Source: CAZMSQ01 sp964569025
GTDB taxonomy: Bacteria; Bacteroidota; Bacteroidia; Chitinophagales; Saprospiraceae
Direction of reading: 5' to 3'
NCBI GenBank assembly: GCA_964569025.1
Contig: CAZMSQ010000005.1
Span: 47,282-111,281 of the forward strand
Length of the DNA stretch: 64,000 bases
Shown here: positions 8,085 to 17,824 of the stretch, in pieces
How positions within the stretch are numbered: position 1 is the stretch's first letter
How the letters are laid out: each line of letters begins with the position of its first letter
The notes under the pieces: generated by a model
What the model was told of the DNA's origin: nothing
Database searches by the model: none
Seen by the model: the letters and a program-made list of their open reading frames with translations, nothing else
Translations under genes and position numbers: made by a program

Positions 8085-9341
8085 TCAATGGTTATGCTCC
8101 CTCGGGCCCTCCATACCAGCGCTGATGTAATATGCCCCCCGGGTCACAATTTTCGTATTGGGCGTCAGCAGGCTGTCGAGCAGTGGTACATAGCCATTGA
8201 GCGCCTTACCGATTGTGACCTCCATTTCGGAAAAGTGATCGTTTTCGGCGAGGAATACCATAGCTTGATCAGCAGTCTGCACCACAGCGCTTTCCGGCAC
8301 TGCAAGCCGCGTGACGGGGGCAGTTTGGATCTGGCCCTGCACATATACGCCAGGAGAAAGGGCCGGGTTGTCTTCAAAGTGCACATGAACCCGGGCTGTC
8401 TTGGTAGAAGGATCAACCACGCGGCTGACCTGCTCGACTTCACCAACGTAGCTTGCCTGTTGCCCGGGCACCTTGAACATGACGGTTTGGCCCTTTTGAA
8501 CGCTGGCAATGTCCTTGCCAAAGACCCCTAGTTCGATATGCAGGTGAGATCCGTCTACCACCTCAACCAGCAGATCATCCGGGTGCACAAAAAGTCCGGG
8601 GTTAATCGCCAGGTGGCTGATACGCCCTGCAGAGGGTGCTCTGACATCAATATGGGTCTGAAGCTCACCGCCTGCTTCAAGCGCTTCGGTATCGATGCCC
8701 ACGAGCTTGAGTTCGGCCAGTAACCCCCGGTATCTGGCGCGGGCCATGTCATATTCCGCCATGGCCGATTCCCGGGCCCGGCCCGAGGTCGCCCCAGCCT
8801 CATCAAGGGCTTCTTGCCGCTTCAGCTCTTTTTGCCACTTGTCAAGAGTAGCCCGCACCTCAAGAAGCTCACCCTGTCGCCGAATCAGGTCCGGGTGGGT
8901 GATGCGCGTCAGCAACTCGCCCTTCCGCACCGGATCGCCTACGTAATGACGAACAGCACTGATAAACCCGGCTACGGGCGAGTAAACGGAGTATTTGCTT
9001 TGGGGCGGCACCTCAATCAATCCGGAGGCGCTGATGGTCTGATAAAACTGACGAGATTCTGGAAATCCGGTCTCAATTCCGGCCAGCTCCAGCTGGGCCG
9101 CAGTCAAGGTCGCCACTCCGGCTTCTGACTCATGATGGTGGTCATCGTGATTATGGTCGTCATGCGAATCAACAGGCCCGGAGTCTAACCCTGAGCTTTG
9201 GCATGACAGTCCGGCTGTCATCAGCACTGACAACAAGAGAGATAGATGGAGAATGCGCTGCCAGAACGGTAATGAGAAATGGCGGCCCGTTTGTCCGAGG
9301 GGACCCTTTTGTATGGAATGGAGAAAAAAATGGGTATGCAT
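8085..9341 (-). CDS. cusB: CusB/CzcB-type efflux periplasmic adaptor lipoprotein
   Basis: This is the membrane-fusion subunit that links the RND pump to the outer-membrane channel. The 418-residue product has an N-terminal hydrophobic segment ending in a lipobox (LMTAGLSC), so it is probably lipid-anchored. Right after it is a His/Asp-rich tract (HDDHNHDDHHHE) of the kind that binds metal ions, and the protein ends in REHNH. Next come the barrel-sandwich halves (YSPVAGFISAVRHYVGDPV and later VRAPSAGRISHLAINPG) flanking a coiled coil at about 145-205, then the beta-barrel domain. It starts 14 bases after the TolC-like gene's stop, consistent with one operon. Cation specificity is not fixed by sequence: Cu/Ag or Zn/Co are possible. 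Confidence 0.9.
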   Translation of the reverse strand: MHTHFFLHSIQKGPLGQTGRHFSLPFWQRILHLSLLLSVLMTAGLSCQSSGLDSGPVDSHDDHNHDDHHHESEAGVATLTAAQLELAGIETGFPESRQFYQTISASGLIEVPPQSKYSVYSPVAGFISAVRHYVGDPVRKGELLTRITHPDLIRRQGELLEVRATLDKWQKELKRQEALDEAGATSGRARESAMAEYDMARARYRGLLAELKLVGIDTEALEAGGELQTHIDVRAPSAGRISHLAINPGLFVHPDDLLVEVVDGSHLHIELGVFGKDIASVQKGQTVMFKVPGQQASYVGEVEQVSRVVDPSTKTARVHVHFEDNPALSPGVYVQGQIQTAPVTRLAVPESAVVQTADQAMVFLAENDHFSEMEVTIGKALNGYVPLLDSLLTPNTKIVTRGAYYISAGMEGPREHNH

Positions 9342-9355
9342 AAGGCAATGTCTGT

Positions 9356-10297
9356 TTATTGAGCTGATGCCGCTTCGGCAGTCAGATACAAGATTTCGAG
9401 AAGGGTGATGTTATAAGAGTAAAGGGTTTCGAGTCTGAGTCTGCGGGTCTGGAGATGCGTTTCAGCAATTCGGGTGTAGTCGAAAAATGGAATGGCACCT
9501 TCTTCCAGCTGCAACCTGGCGCTGCTCAAAATTGAGTCGGCTGAGGGGTCAAGTGCTCGGGTCAGCTCATCGAGTTGGGCGCTCAGTGCATCGCGTTGCC
9601 GAACCAGTCCGTCATAGCGTTTTTGCAGATTGTGGCTGACCTGCAGTTTTTGCTGCTGGCTGACAGCCTGCCGGATCTGATATTGATTTTTGCGAGCCTG
9701 GAAGGCTCCTCGATTGGTCAGGGGCACATCCACTCCGAGATAGACTCCATGCAGTGGTACCTCAGGCCTGAGGCTCAGGTTGAGGTAGCTGACCGAGAAT
9801 TCCGGCAGGAGGAGTTTTTCCATCAGCTCTCCCTGCAAGCCGGCCTGCCGGCTGAGTATGTCCCAGGTTTCCGTATGCAACTGGTTGGGCCCGCCAGTTG
9901 GTGCGACCGGTAAGATGAGGGGGGCTGGCGGAGGGGGCTCCAGTCCGTCACAACTCAGATACCCGAGCCGCTCCAATTCAATGCGTGCATTGCGCTGATC
10001 GTTTTGTGCCGACAGCCATACAGCTCTTGCATTGAGGGCGGTTTGGTCTGCGAGTTGCTTTTCGAGAGCGGAAATGGCTCCCAGCTGAAACTGGCGCGCT
10101 GTCATTTCGCTGAGGGAGTCATAGCGCATAAACTGCTCTTCAGCGAGGTCGGCCAGGGCAGAGCGGAAAACCCAGTGCTGCCATGCCCTCCGCACATCCA
10201 GCGCAATTTGCTGGGTGAGTTGCCTGGTTTGGCTGGTTGCCATGGCGAGGTCCTGCGCTCCGATTGACCGCCTGACTGTGTTGGCGGGTTTGTTGCC
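9356..10297 (-). CDS. TolC-family outer-membrane channel, N-terminal part lost in assembly gap
   Basis: The C-terminal 313 residues of a TolC/CusC-like protein are visible. They show the long amphipathic helices rich in Gln/Leu/Arg (for example EEQFMRYDSL, ARQFQLGAISALEKQLA) and the beta strands LNLSLRPEVPLHGVYLGVDVPL. The helix-turn FQLGAIS and the C-terminal RLQLEEGAIPFFDYTRI are typical second-repeat signatures. The start lies in the 100-N gap. In many Bacteroidota the CzcA/CusA pump and a TolC domain are one ~1440-residue protein; the two halves here are on the same strand and could be one gene, but the gap length is unknown so this cannot be decided. It would form the outer-membrane exit duct of the metal pump. 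Confidence 0.85.
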   Translation of the reverse strand, partial: GNKPANTVRRSIGAQDLAMATSQTRQLTQQIALDVRRAWQHWVFRSALADLAEEQFMRYDSLSEMTARQFQLGAISALEKQLADQTALNARAVWLSAQNDQRNARIELERLGYLSCDGLEPPPPAPLILPVAPTGGPNQLHTETWDILSRQAGLQGELMEKLLLPEFSVSYLNLSLRPEVPLHGVYLGVDVPLTNRGAFQARKNQYQIRQAVSQQQKLQVSHNLQKRYDGLVRQRDALSAQLDELTRALDPSADSILSSARLQLEEGAIPFFDYTRIAETHLQTRRLRLETLYSYNITLLEILYLTAEAASAQ

Positions 10298-10397
10298 NNN
10301 NNNNNNNNNNNNNNNNNNNNNNNNNNNNNNNNNNNNNNNNNNNNNNNNNNNNNNNNNNNNNNNNNNNNNNNNNNNNNNNNNNNNNNNNNNNNNNNNN
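10298..10397. other. Assembly gap of 100 N
   Basis: Exactly 100 unknown bases. This is a common placeholder for a scaffold gap of unknown size. By comparison with complete homologues the gap should hold the end of the RND pump and roughly the first 80-120 residues of the TolC part, so the true size is probably larger than 100. Confidence 0.99.
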
Positions 10398-13300
10398 ACG
10401 GCCAATGCGGCCTTAGAGCTGGGTCCGGTAAGTCGAAGCGAATTGGTGAGCTTGTACAGAACAGGCAGCACGACTAGCGTCAGAATGGTGGCGGTGATGA
10501 GGCCACCTATGACCACAGTGGCCAGAGGCCGCTGCACTTCTGCTCCGTTGGTGGTCGAGAGCGCCATCGGAATGAAACCGAGGGCCGCCACTGTGGCTGT
10601 CATGAGTACAGGGCGAAGTCTGGACAGTCCGGCTTTTTCAATGATGCGGTCGAGCGGTTCGCCGATAGTGGATTGGCGCAGGCTGTTGACCGAACTGATC
10701 AGGACAATACCATTCAGAACAGAGACGCCGAACAAGGCAATGAATCCGATGCCAGCAGAAATACTAAAAGGCATGTCTCTCAGCCACAGTGCCGCAATGC
10801 CACCAATGGCAGCCAGCGGGACACCAGTGAAAATAATCAGCGCATGCCCAATCTGGCCAAAGGCCAGGTATAACAGCAGAAGAATCAGCGCCAACGCGGC
10901 TGGTACAGCCACCAATAGGCGTGATCTTGCCCGTTCAAGGTTCTCGAAGGTACCCCCATAACGAACAAGATATCCCGGAGGCAGGTCGAGTTTTGCATCG
11001 AGAATACCTTGGATTTCATCGACGAGCCCCGCAATATCCCTGTTGCGCACATTCACCCCGATGGTGATCCGTCGACTGGCATTTTCACGTGAGATTTGCA
11101 TGGGCGCCTCCCTGTATTCTACGCGGGCAAGTTCGCTGAGAGGGATGGTGGCCCCGCTTACTGAAGTTACAAATAACTGGTCGAGGTCCAATTCGGAGCG
11201 AGCCCCCTCATTGAGTCGAACCACAAGGTCGAAAGTCCGCTGCCCTTCCAGCACAATGCCCGCTTTTTCGCCGGCGTAGGCGGCTCGGATGGTAAGATTC
11301 AGCTCGTCAATGCTGACCCCGTGCTCCGCCAGCTTGTCCCGATCGTAAATAACCTTCAACTGAGGCAGCCCATCGGTTTGTTCAACCTTAATATCAGCCG
11401 CTCCAGGTACGTCCTGAATCAGCTCCCCAATCCGGTCGCCAAGCCTCTTGAGAGTCTGATGATCATCGCCAAATACTCGGATGGCCAGATCTGTTTTGGC
11501 ACCTGTCATGAGCTCGTTGAAGCGTAGCTGAATCGGCTGGGTGAACTCAAACGAAGCTCCCGTGATAACGGAAAGGGCCTCCTTCATTTTTTCCACCAGC
11601 TCCTCGCGCGAAGCGGCGCTGACCCATTCTCCTCTATCTTTCAAAATAATCATAATATCTGCATCTTCAATGGCCATTGGATCTGTGGGCACCTCCGCAG
11701 TCCCAATCTTTGACACCACATGCAGGACCTCCGGAAATTCAGAGCGCAAAATGTTTTCGGCCTTGGTGGTTGAGCGCATACTTTCATTCAACGAACTACC
11801 AGGCGGAATGGTCATTTGCATGGCGAGGTCTCCTTCTTCGAGGGTCGGAATAAACTCTGAGCCCATTCTGGAAAACAAGACACCGGCTCCAATCATCAAT
11901 CCCGCGGCTGTTGCAAGCACGGCATAAGGGTGCCTCAAGGCGCCTCCCAATACCGGGGCATACAATTTTTGCAGAGAGGCAATGAATCTGTCGGACACGG
12001 TTTTTTTGTTATTTATTTTACGCGGCAAGACAAGTGTCAGAGCAACGGGCACGTAGGTCAGGGAGAGTAGTAAGGCACCCAGCAGGGTGAAGCTGAGGGT
12101 CAGAGCCATAGGCCTGAACATTTTTCCTTCAATACCGGTCAGGGTGAGTACCGGCACGAAAACCACCAGGATGATAAACACTCCAAACACGGCAGACCGG
12201 AACAAACTGCCCGATGAGTTGATGACCACACCCTCAAGCTCCCGGCGGCTGAGCTCCCTACCGGCATAGCCTGCGACAAGGGTATGCAGTACGCCCTCCA
12301 CCACGATGACGGCCCCATCAACCACAATCCCGAAATCTATGGCACCCAAAGACATCAGGTTGGCTGAAATGCCGAACTGCCGCATCAGGATGATTGCAAA
12401 AAGCAGAGACAATGGGATGACCGAGGCGACAATCAGTCCTGCGCGCAGGTTGCCGAGGAGCAGGAAGAGCACAAGGATGACAATCAGCCCCCCCTCAAGG
12501 AGATTGGTGCGGACAGTAGCGATGGCCTTGGAAATGAGGGTGGAGCGGTCAAGATACGGGTAGAGTTTGATGCCTTCCGGCAAGGACTTCTGGACCTCTT
12601 CAACCCGCTTCTGAACCTGAGCAATAGCCTCGGATGAGTTGGCGCCCTTCAGCATCAGGGTAATCCCCCCGACTGCTTCGCCCTTGCCATCCATGGTCAT
12701 GCCCCCGAGCCGCTTTGGGCTGCCAAGTATCACCCTGGCCACATCCCGAATCAAAACAGGCAAACCATTGGTATGCCCAACCACAATCCGCTCAATATCT
12801 TCCATGCCGGAGACCATCCCCTCAGTCCTGATATACCAGGCATTAGTCGTCTTGTCAATAGAGCTGCCCCCGCTATTCTGATTGTTGCGCTCCAACGCCT
12901 GAAAAACATCTGATAAACTGAGCTCAAAAGCCTGGAGTGAGACAGGGTCTATGGAAACCTCATATTGCTTCAGATAACCTCCGAAACTGCTGATCTCAAT
13001 AATGCCCTCGATGCCTGCAAGCTGTCGCTTTACAATCCAGTCCTGAATGGTGCGCAACTCCATGGGTGAATACCGGGATTCATACCCTGGCTGGACCTCC
13101 AGCACATACTGGTATATTTCACCCAGCCCCGTGGTAATGGGCATCAGTTCTGGTTGGCCAAAACCAACCGGGATCTGCTCCATGGCAATCCCGATTTGCT
13201 CCCGGACATACTGCCGGGTATCCAGCAAAGGGACGGATTCCTTGAAAACAATGGTAACCACTGATAAACCGTATCTGGAAATCGATCGAATTTCAGTAAC

Positions 13301-13534
13301 ATCAGGCAGATTTGCCATCGACAGTTCGACAGGGGTGGTGATGAATTGCTCGACTTCCTCTGCAGCAAGAGAAGGTGAGGTGGTCACGATCTGAACCTGA
13401 TTATTTGTGATGTCGGGCACTGCATCCAGCGGCAGGTGCTGGAGCGACCACAATCCAATTCCGGCAATTGCCAGAACGGCGGCACCTACCAGCAATTTGT
13501 TGCGCACCGATAGGGTGATAAGTTGATGAATCAT
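10398..13534 (-). CDS. cusA: CusA/CzcA-type heavy-metal efflux RND pump (C-terminus in gap)
   Basis: This is the proton-driven inner-membrane pump of a tripartite metal exporter. About 1045 residues are visible from ATG 13534 (MIHQLITLSVRNK), which has an upstream AGAGGA ribosome-binding site; an earlier in-frame start at 13669 lacks support. The RND plan is clear: helix 1, a first periplasmic loop, helices 2-6 with the TM4 motif DFGIVVDGAVIVVEG, the second loop, and helices 8-12 ending near VLPVLYKLTN. The DFG...DGA signature is the one seen in divalent-cation (CzcA-like) pumps rather than the classic CusA AMVDA form, so Zn/Co/Cd is as likely as Cu. Neighbours are the His-rich protein, TolC and CusB-like genes. 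Confidence 0.9.
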
Positions 13535-13710
13535 TATGTTTCCTCTGTTTGAGGGAGAATGAAAAATGGTCGATGCCCCGGGCCGGTCTCCAAATACCGG
13601 TGATTCAGAAATTCCCGCGCACAGAGGGCCGGAATGTTTGAGGGGTGACATAACAGAATGCAGAGACAATCAGCTGGCGAATGCCAGACCTCGCTGGATG
13701 AGATTGTCGG

Positions 13711-14148
13711 TTAGACCAAGGAAGGGGGCTGGAAGAGTGGCGAAATAAATGGTATGGTGTGGGAGAATGCGTACTCAGGCAGAAGACTATCCTGCCTCTC
13801 GTCAGCTGGGGTATTTTCCGGAAGGGACTGTGGTAGGAGAAAAAAAGAGGAAGCTGAAATCGACATGAAAGGAAGCTCGTGATGGGGCTCGTTGTGGTCG
13901 GAGTCGTGAAGCTCAGGATGGATAAAATGCTCACATAAAAAAGACTGCCAGTCGGCCTCATCAGAGGAGGCCAGGTGCTCTTGATAGTGAGCCCACAATT
14001 CGTGCAGTCTGAGCATCTGACTGAAATCATTTTTCGGGAACAGGCTCCCGAAAAGCAGGTAGACAGCTAATATGACAGACACGCTTTTCAACAGGCACTC
14101 ATGTTCGGGAACAAGGTACGTATTCTCATGCTTTTTTGCAACAGGCAC
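13711..14148 (-). CDS. Small membrane-anchored His/Asp-rich protein of the metal-efflux locus
   Basis: The 145-residue product has one N-terminal hydrophobic segment (about residues 23-38), then HELWAHYQEHL, a SFLCEHFI segment and an acidic-histidine stretch ending NEPHHELPF. Bacteroidota commonly carry a short protein with a WxHYxEH...FLxxHY...H..LPF pattern just upstream of CzcA/CusA pumps, and this fits that pattern. The remaining 50 residues are Ser/Pro-rich without recognisable structure. A role as a periplasmic metal chaperone or sensor is inferred only from position and the His-rich motif. It starts 6 bases after the universal stress gene's stop, and 176 bases separate it from cusA. 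Confidence 0.75.
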   Translation of the reverse strand: MPVAKKHENTYLVPEHECLLKSVSVILAVYLLFGSLFPKNDFSQMLRLHELWAHYQEHLASSDEADWQSFLCEHFIHPELHDSDHNEPHHELPFMSISASSFFLLPQSLPENTPADERQDSLLPEYAFSHTIPFISPLFQPPSLV

Positions 14149-14154
14149 ATCGGA

Positions 14155-15006
14155 TCACTTGAGAACCAGAAGTGGAAAATGTGTATGCAAGGCCATCTTT
14201 CGGGTTACCCCCGGCTCTGTCAGTCGGCTGAACAGCCCTCTGTGAGAGCGAAACATCACGATGAGGTCTGCATCGAATCTCCCGGCTACCTCATCGATTT
14301 CATCAATGACTGAGTTGCCGGCAGTTTGGTGGAAGGTGGCACTGATTTCAGGCAGTTTTTCCTGAAAGAGAGTCTCGAATTCTTTAAGTGAGAGTTCTGT
14401 CTCTTCATCAGGTGCTTTCTGAACATGTACCACACGGAAGACAGGATCGTGACGGGCAAGCAGAGTAGACAGGGCGATGAGGTGGAAGGGGTCAGACTCC
14501 AGCAGATTGGTGGCGAAGACAACCGAACCGAAAGAACTATACTCAGCCTCAGGAGGGACAATCCATACAGGGCAGGGTGCTTTCCGCACCACGCTGGTGG
14601 TGACACTGCCAAGCAGCCGGTCGAGGGCGGAGTGGTTCTCACGTGTCCCCATTATGATGAGGTCAGCTTCGTCGCGGGCTGCAACTGAGGCAATGACCTC
14701 TCCCGGCACACCGATTTCAATGTCAATCGGGGTTACTGGAATATGCTGAATGCTGCCAGTGGTGATAACCTGGGAGAGACCCAGATCGATGAACCCCTTG
14801 AGTGCCTCCCGAGCCGCTTCGGTTCGCTCTTTCATCACTTTTGTAGCCAAAACCGGAAAGTCGAGAGGCTCGGTTTCCGGGTAGACAACATGCAGAACCT
14901 CCACTGAGGCCTCTGCAAAATCAGCAAGTTTCAGGGCGTACCGAAATGCTGCCTGCGACCCATCAGAAAAGTCGGTCGGGAAAAGAATGCGCTTCACAGA
15001 GTCCAT
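14155..15006 (-). CDS. Tandem-domain universal stress protein (UspA family)
   Basis: The 283-residue protein has two Usp domains. The first begins VKRILFPTDFSDGSQAAF, the typical opening, and contains the ATP-binding pattern IIMGTRENHSALDRLLGSVT (G-x2...GS) at about residues 117-136. The second, from about residue 155, starts FGSVVFATNLLES and has lost the glycine-rich loop (IVMFRSHRGLFSRL), so only the first is likely to bind ATP. Tandem Usp proteins act in stress survival in the cytoplasm. It is the first gene of the minus-strand metal-efflux operon, ending 6 bases before the next start, which suggests that it responds to metal stress (inference). Confidence 0.88.
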   Translation of the reverse strand: MDSVKRILFPTDFSDGSQAAFRYALKLADFAEASVEVLHVVYPETEPLDFPVLATKVMKERTEAAREALKGFIDLGLSQVITTGSIQHIPVTPIDIEIGVPGEVIASVAARDEADLIIMGTRENHSALDRLLGSVTTSVVRKAPCPVWIVPPEAEYSSFGSVVFATNLLESDPFHLIALSTLLARHDPVFRVVHVQKAPDEETELSLKEFETLFQEKLPEISATFHQTAGNSVIDEIDEVAGRFDADLIVMFRSHRGLFSRLTEPGVTRKMALHTHFPLLVLK

Positions 15007-15114
15007 CGTAGCTAAATTTTGAGGGAAGTACGGGGTTTTTTCGAATTTTGTAAATGACGAAAATCACAGCATCAATGCCTGGTGTACCGATATATGTCAC
15101 AATCAGAAAGGCAT

Positions 15115-16479
15115 CTATGAGATTGACTGCCCAAATTCACTCATTCGGCGATAGATGTCTGCGAGGTCGAGTTCATCAGCAGATTCCACTTCGCTGACTT
15201 GCTCGAGCAGCCATTGATCTTGTGCGCGCCCCAGTTTCATGGCCTCAGAATAGCGCATTTGCTCGTTGAAAGTGACCATTGAGTATTTTGAGAAGTAGTC
15301 TGTATAGGTTTGTTCCAGTGCTGTTTCGAGTTTTCGTTTCTTCATGAAGGCTGCATCATCGACATGGTCGCGCATCTCAAAGAAGTTGTCCTTCGCCAAA
15401 TCTGCGATCGCATCAGCATCGGCCTTGCGGTGAGCCTGGAAAGCTTCAAAGGCGTCTGACGTTTCTGTGTGTGAATCCAGAAAATGGTCGAGTACAAACA
15501 CATCTTCAAAAGCGGCGTTCATGCCCTGACCGTAAAATGGCACAATGGCATGTGCCGAATCGCCGAGCAGAAGGGTTTTCCCGTGGCTTTGCCACGGATA
15601 GCATTTGATGGTGCCGAGGGGTGCAGTCGGATTTTGGTGATAATCGGCAATCAGGTCTGGCATATGACTGAGGGCATCCGGAAATTTGTCCCGGAAAAAG
15701 TCCATGATTTTCTCATCCGTATCCAGATGGTCGAATCCGTAGGGGTGTTCAGCATATGGCAAAAAGAGGGTGACTGTGAAGCTGCCGTCAAGATTAGGCA
15801 GTGCGATGAGCATGTATGTGCCCCGTGGCCAGATATGAAGTGCGTTTTTCTCGATTCTGAACCCGCCACCTTCAGCGGACGGGATGCTCAGCTCTTTATA
15901 GCCATGCGGGAGCCAGTCTTGTGAGAAATCAAAACGCAGTGATGCAGATTGCTTCATCATGCTCTGGCGCACAGCTGAGCCTGCCCCGTCGGTACCGAAC
16001 ACGAAGTCTGCATCGATGCGGAAATGGTTGCCGGAGTCTCCGCTCTGAAAAGCAGCGCTGCCAGCCTGGAGGTCGACCGAAAGACAAGGACTGTTAAAAT
16101 GAAGAGTGATTGAATCCATGGATTCTGCCTTGTCGAGCAGGGCCATATTGAGCCCGCCTCTTGATACCGAGTTGATGTATTCACCTTCCCGTCCCGAGTA
16201 GGGTGAGTAAAATGGCGCTCCTTGTTCGGGGTGAATCATCCGCCCGTGCATCGGGATGCAAAGGGTGCGAATGTGTTCTTCCATTCCGACCATTCTGAGG
16301 GCTTGCAGGCCCCGGTCACTGAGGGCGAGGTTGATAGAGCGCCCCGCCACCTGCTCAGTGGTGCGCATGTCGGCGCGTTTTTCGACCAGGCTGACTCGAT
16401 GACCGCGCTGTGCCAGGCGGATTGCAAGGAGGGTGCCGCAGAGTCCGGCGCCGATCACGAGGCTGTGTGGATGTGCCAT
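15115..16479 (-). CDS. kmo: Kynurenine 3-monooxygenase
   Basis: This FAD/NADPH enzyme hydroxylates L-kynurenine to 3-hydroxykynurenine. The 454-residue product begins with the dinucleotide-binding fold VIGAGLCGTLLAIRLAQRGH, then the family signature GRSINLALSDRG at about residues 47-58. The second FAD motif LLGDSAHAIVPFYGQGMNA lies at about residues 304-322. The C-terminal helical region (YTDYFSKYSMVTF) is typical of KMO and contributes to substrate entry. The start ATG at 16479 puts the Rossmann motif at residue 8. It is the last gene of the kynurenine operon, 39 bases after kynU. Confidence 0.93.
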   Translation of the reverse strand: MAHPHSLVIGAGLCGTLLAIRLAQRGHRVSLVEKRADMRTTEQVAGRSINLALSDRGLQALRMVGMEEHIRTLCIPMHGRMIHPEQGAPFYSPYSGREGEYINSVSRGGLNMALLDKAESMDSITLHFNSPCLSVDLQAGSAAFQSGDSGNHFRIDADFVFGTDGAGSAVRQSMMKQSASLRFDFSQDWLPHGYKELSIPSAEGGGFRIEKNALHIWPRGTYMLIALPNLDGSFTVTLFLPYAEHPYGFDHLDTDEKIMDFFRDKFPDALSHMPDLIADYHQNPTAPLGTIKCYPWQSHGKTLLLGDSAHAIVPFYGQGMNAAFEDVFVLDHFLDSHTETSDAFEAFQAHRKADADAIADLAKDNFFEMRDHVDDAAFMKKRKLETALEQTYTDYFSKYSMVTFNEQMRYSEAMKLGRAQDQWLLEQVSEVESADELDLADIYRRMSEFGQSIS

Positions 16480-16518
16480 GGGTACTATTTTGATTTATTC
16501 ATTCAAGGCCACCTTCAT

Positions 16519-17778
16519 TCAGGTGAGCATGTCGGAAAGGATTTCTGCAAATTGCTGCACTTCTGAGAAAGTGTTATAAAGCGGTACAGGAGCAACCCTG
16601 ATGACATCTGGCTCACGCCAGTCGGCAATGACGCCCTGCGCAGTGATCTGATCGTAGAGTCTCCGGTCAGCATTGCGCACCTGAATAGACAACTGACAGC
16701 CCCGCTCATCCGGATCTGTGGGGGTGATAATCCGGATCCGGTCTGTCGGAATTTGGTGCAACAGAGATTCAAGGTATCCGGTCAGGGCAACGGATTTGCG
16801 GCGGAGGGCATCCATTCCGGCCTCCTCAAACAGATCGAGGCTGGCGCGCATGGCTGCCATGGGCAATATCGGCGGATTGCTCAGCTGCCATCCTTCGGCT
16901 CCTTTGATAGGGTCGAAGTCATGCCGCATATTGAACCGCGTTTCTTTATTGTGACCCCACCATCCGGCAAACCTCGGCAAATCCGGATTTGCTCCGTGGC
17001 GTTCGTGAACAAATACACCGCCGAGACTGCCGGGAGAGCCATTCAGGTATTTGTATGTGCACCAGACTGCAAAGTCGCATCCGCTGTCATGGAGCTTCAG
17101 GTCGATATTGCCTGCGGCATGAGCCAGATCAAAGCCGACGGTGCAGCCGTGGCGGTGACCCATGGTTGTAATATCCCTGATCGGAAACAGCTGCCCCGTG
17201 TAATAATTGACACCTCCGAGCAAGACCAAGGCAATATGTTGCCCCTCTCTTTCGAGCATCGTTTCGATGTCCTCAGTCCGAATGAGTGTTTCTCCGGGAC
17301 GTGGTTTCAGCAGGAGCAAGGCTTCTGCCGGATCATAGCCGTGGAAGCGGATTTGAGACTCCAGCGCATACCGGTCGGAGGGGAAGGCATCGCTTTCCAT
17401 CAGGATCTTGAACCGCCCCGCCTTAGGACGGTAAAAAGAAACCATGAGAAGGTGGAGGTTGGTAGTCAGCGTATTCATAACTACCACCTCTTCAGCTTTG
17501 GCACCAACAATTTGTGCCATTTGTGGTGTCAGGAATTCATGGTAGGGCATCCACGGATGGCGGCCATCAAAATGCGCCTCCACTCCAAGATGCTGCCAGT
17601 CGTCCATCACAATATCCACATACTCTCTGGCTTTGCGGGGCTGTAATCCGAGGGAATTGCCGCAAAAATACAGGCAGGGGGAGCCATCCTTTTTGAGTGG
17701 GATGTGAAATTCCTGTCGAAACCGCTTGAGCGGATCGTGCGCATCGAGTGTGCCGGGTGATTGCTGTGTAGTCTCCAT
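16519..17778 (-). CDS. kynU: Kynureninase
   Basis: This PLP enzyme cleaves 3-hydroxykynurenine to 3-hydroxyanthranilate and alanine. The 419-residue product shows the N-terminal YFCGNSLGLQPRKA motif, the WMPYHEFLTPQMAQIVGA stretch, the substrate-side segment GFDLAHAAGNIDLKLHD, and the Schiff-base lysine in CTYKYLNGSPGS at about residue 243. Length is standard. It lies 46 bases after the ACMSD-like gene and 39 before kmo, all on the minus strand. The preferred start is ATG 17778. Confidence 0.94.
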   Translation of the reverse strand: METTQQSPGTLDAHDPLKRFRQEFHIPLKKDGSPCLYFCGNSLGLQPRKAREYVDIVMDDWQHLGVEAHFDGRHPWMPYHEFLTPQMAQIVGAKAEEVVVMNTLTTNLHLLMVSFYRPKAGRFKILMESDAFPSDRYALESQIRFHGYDPAEALLLLKPRPGETLIRTEDIETMLEREGQHIALVLLGGVNYYTGQLFPIRDITTMGHRHGCTVGFDLAHAAGNIDLKLHDSGCDFAVWCTYKYLNGSPGSLGGVFVHERHGANPDLPRFAGWWGHNKETRFNMRHDFDPIKGAEGWQLSNPPILPMAAMRASLDLFEEAGMDALRRKSVALTGYLESLLHQIPTDRIRIITPTDPDERGCQLSIQVRNADRRLYDQITAQGVIADWREPDVIRVAPVPLYNTFSEVQQFAEILSDMLT

Positions 17779-17824
17779 GTTAACTCACTGTCATTTGCAA
17801 GGAAAAGAACGAGGTGGCTGATAC

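Noticed and set aside
9356..13669. One continuous 1437-residue frame through the N gap
   Set aside because: Frame continuity across a 100-N placeholder has no meaning. The parts are listed separately.
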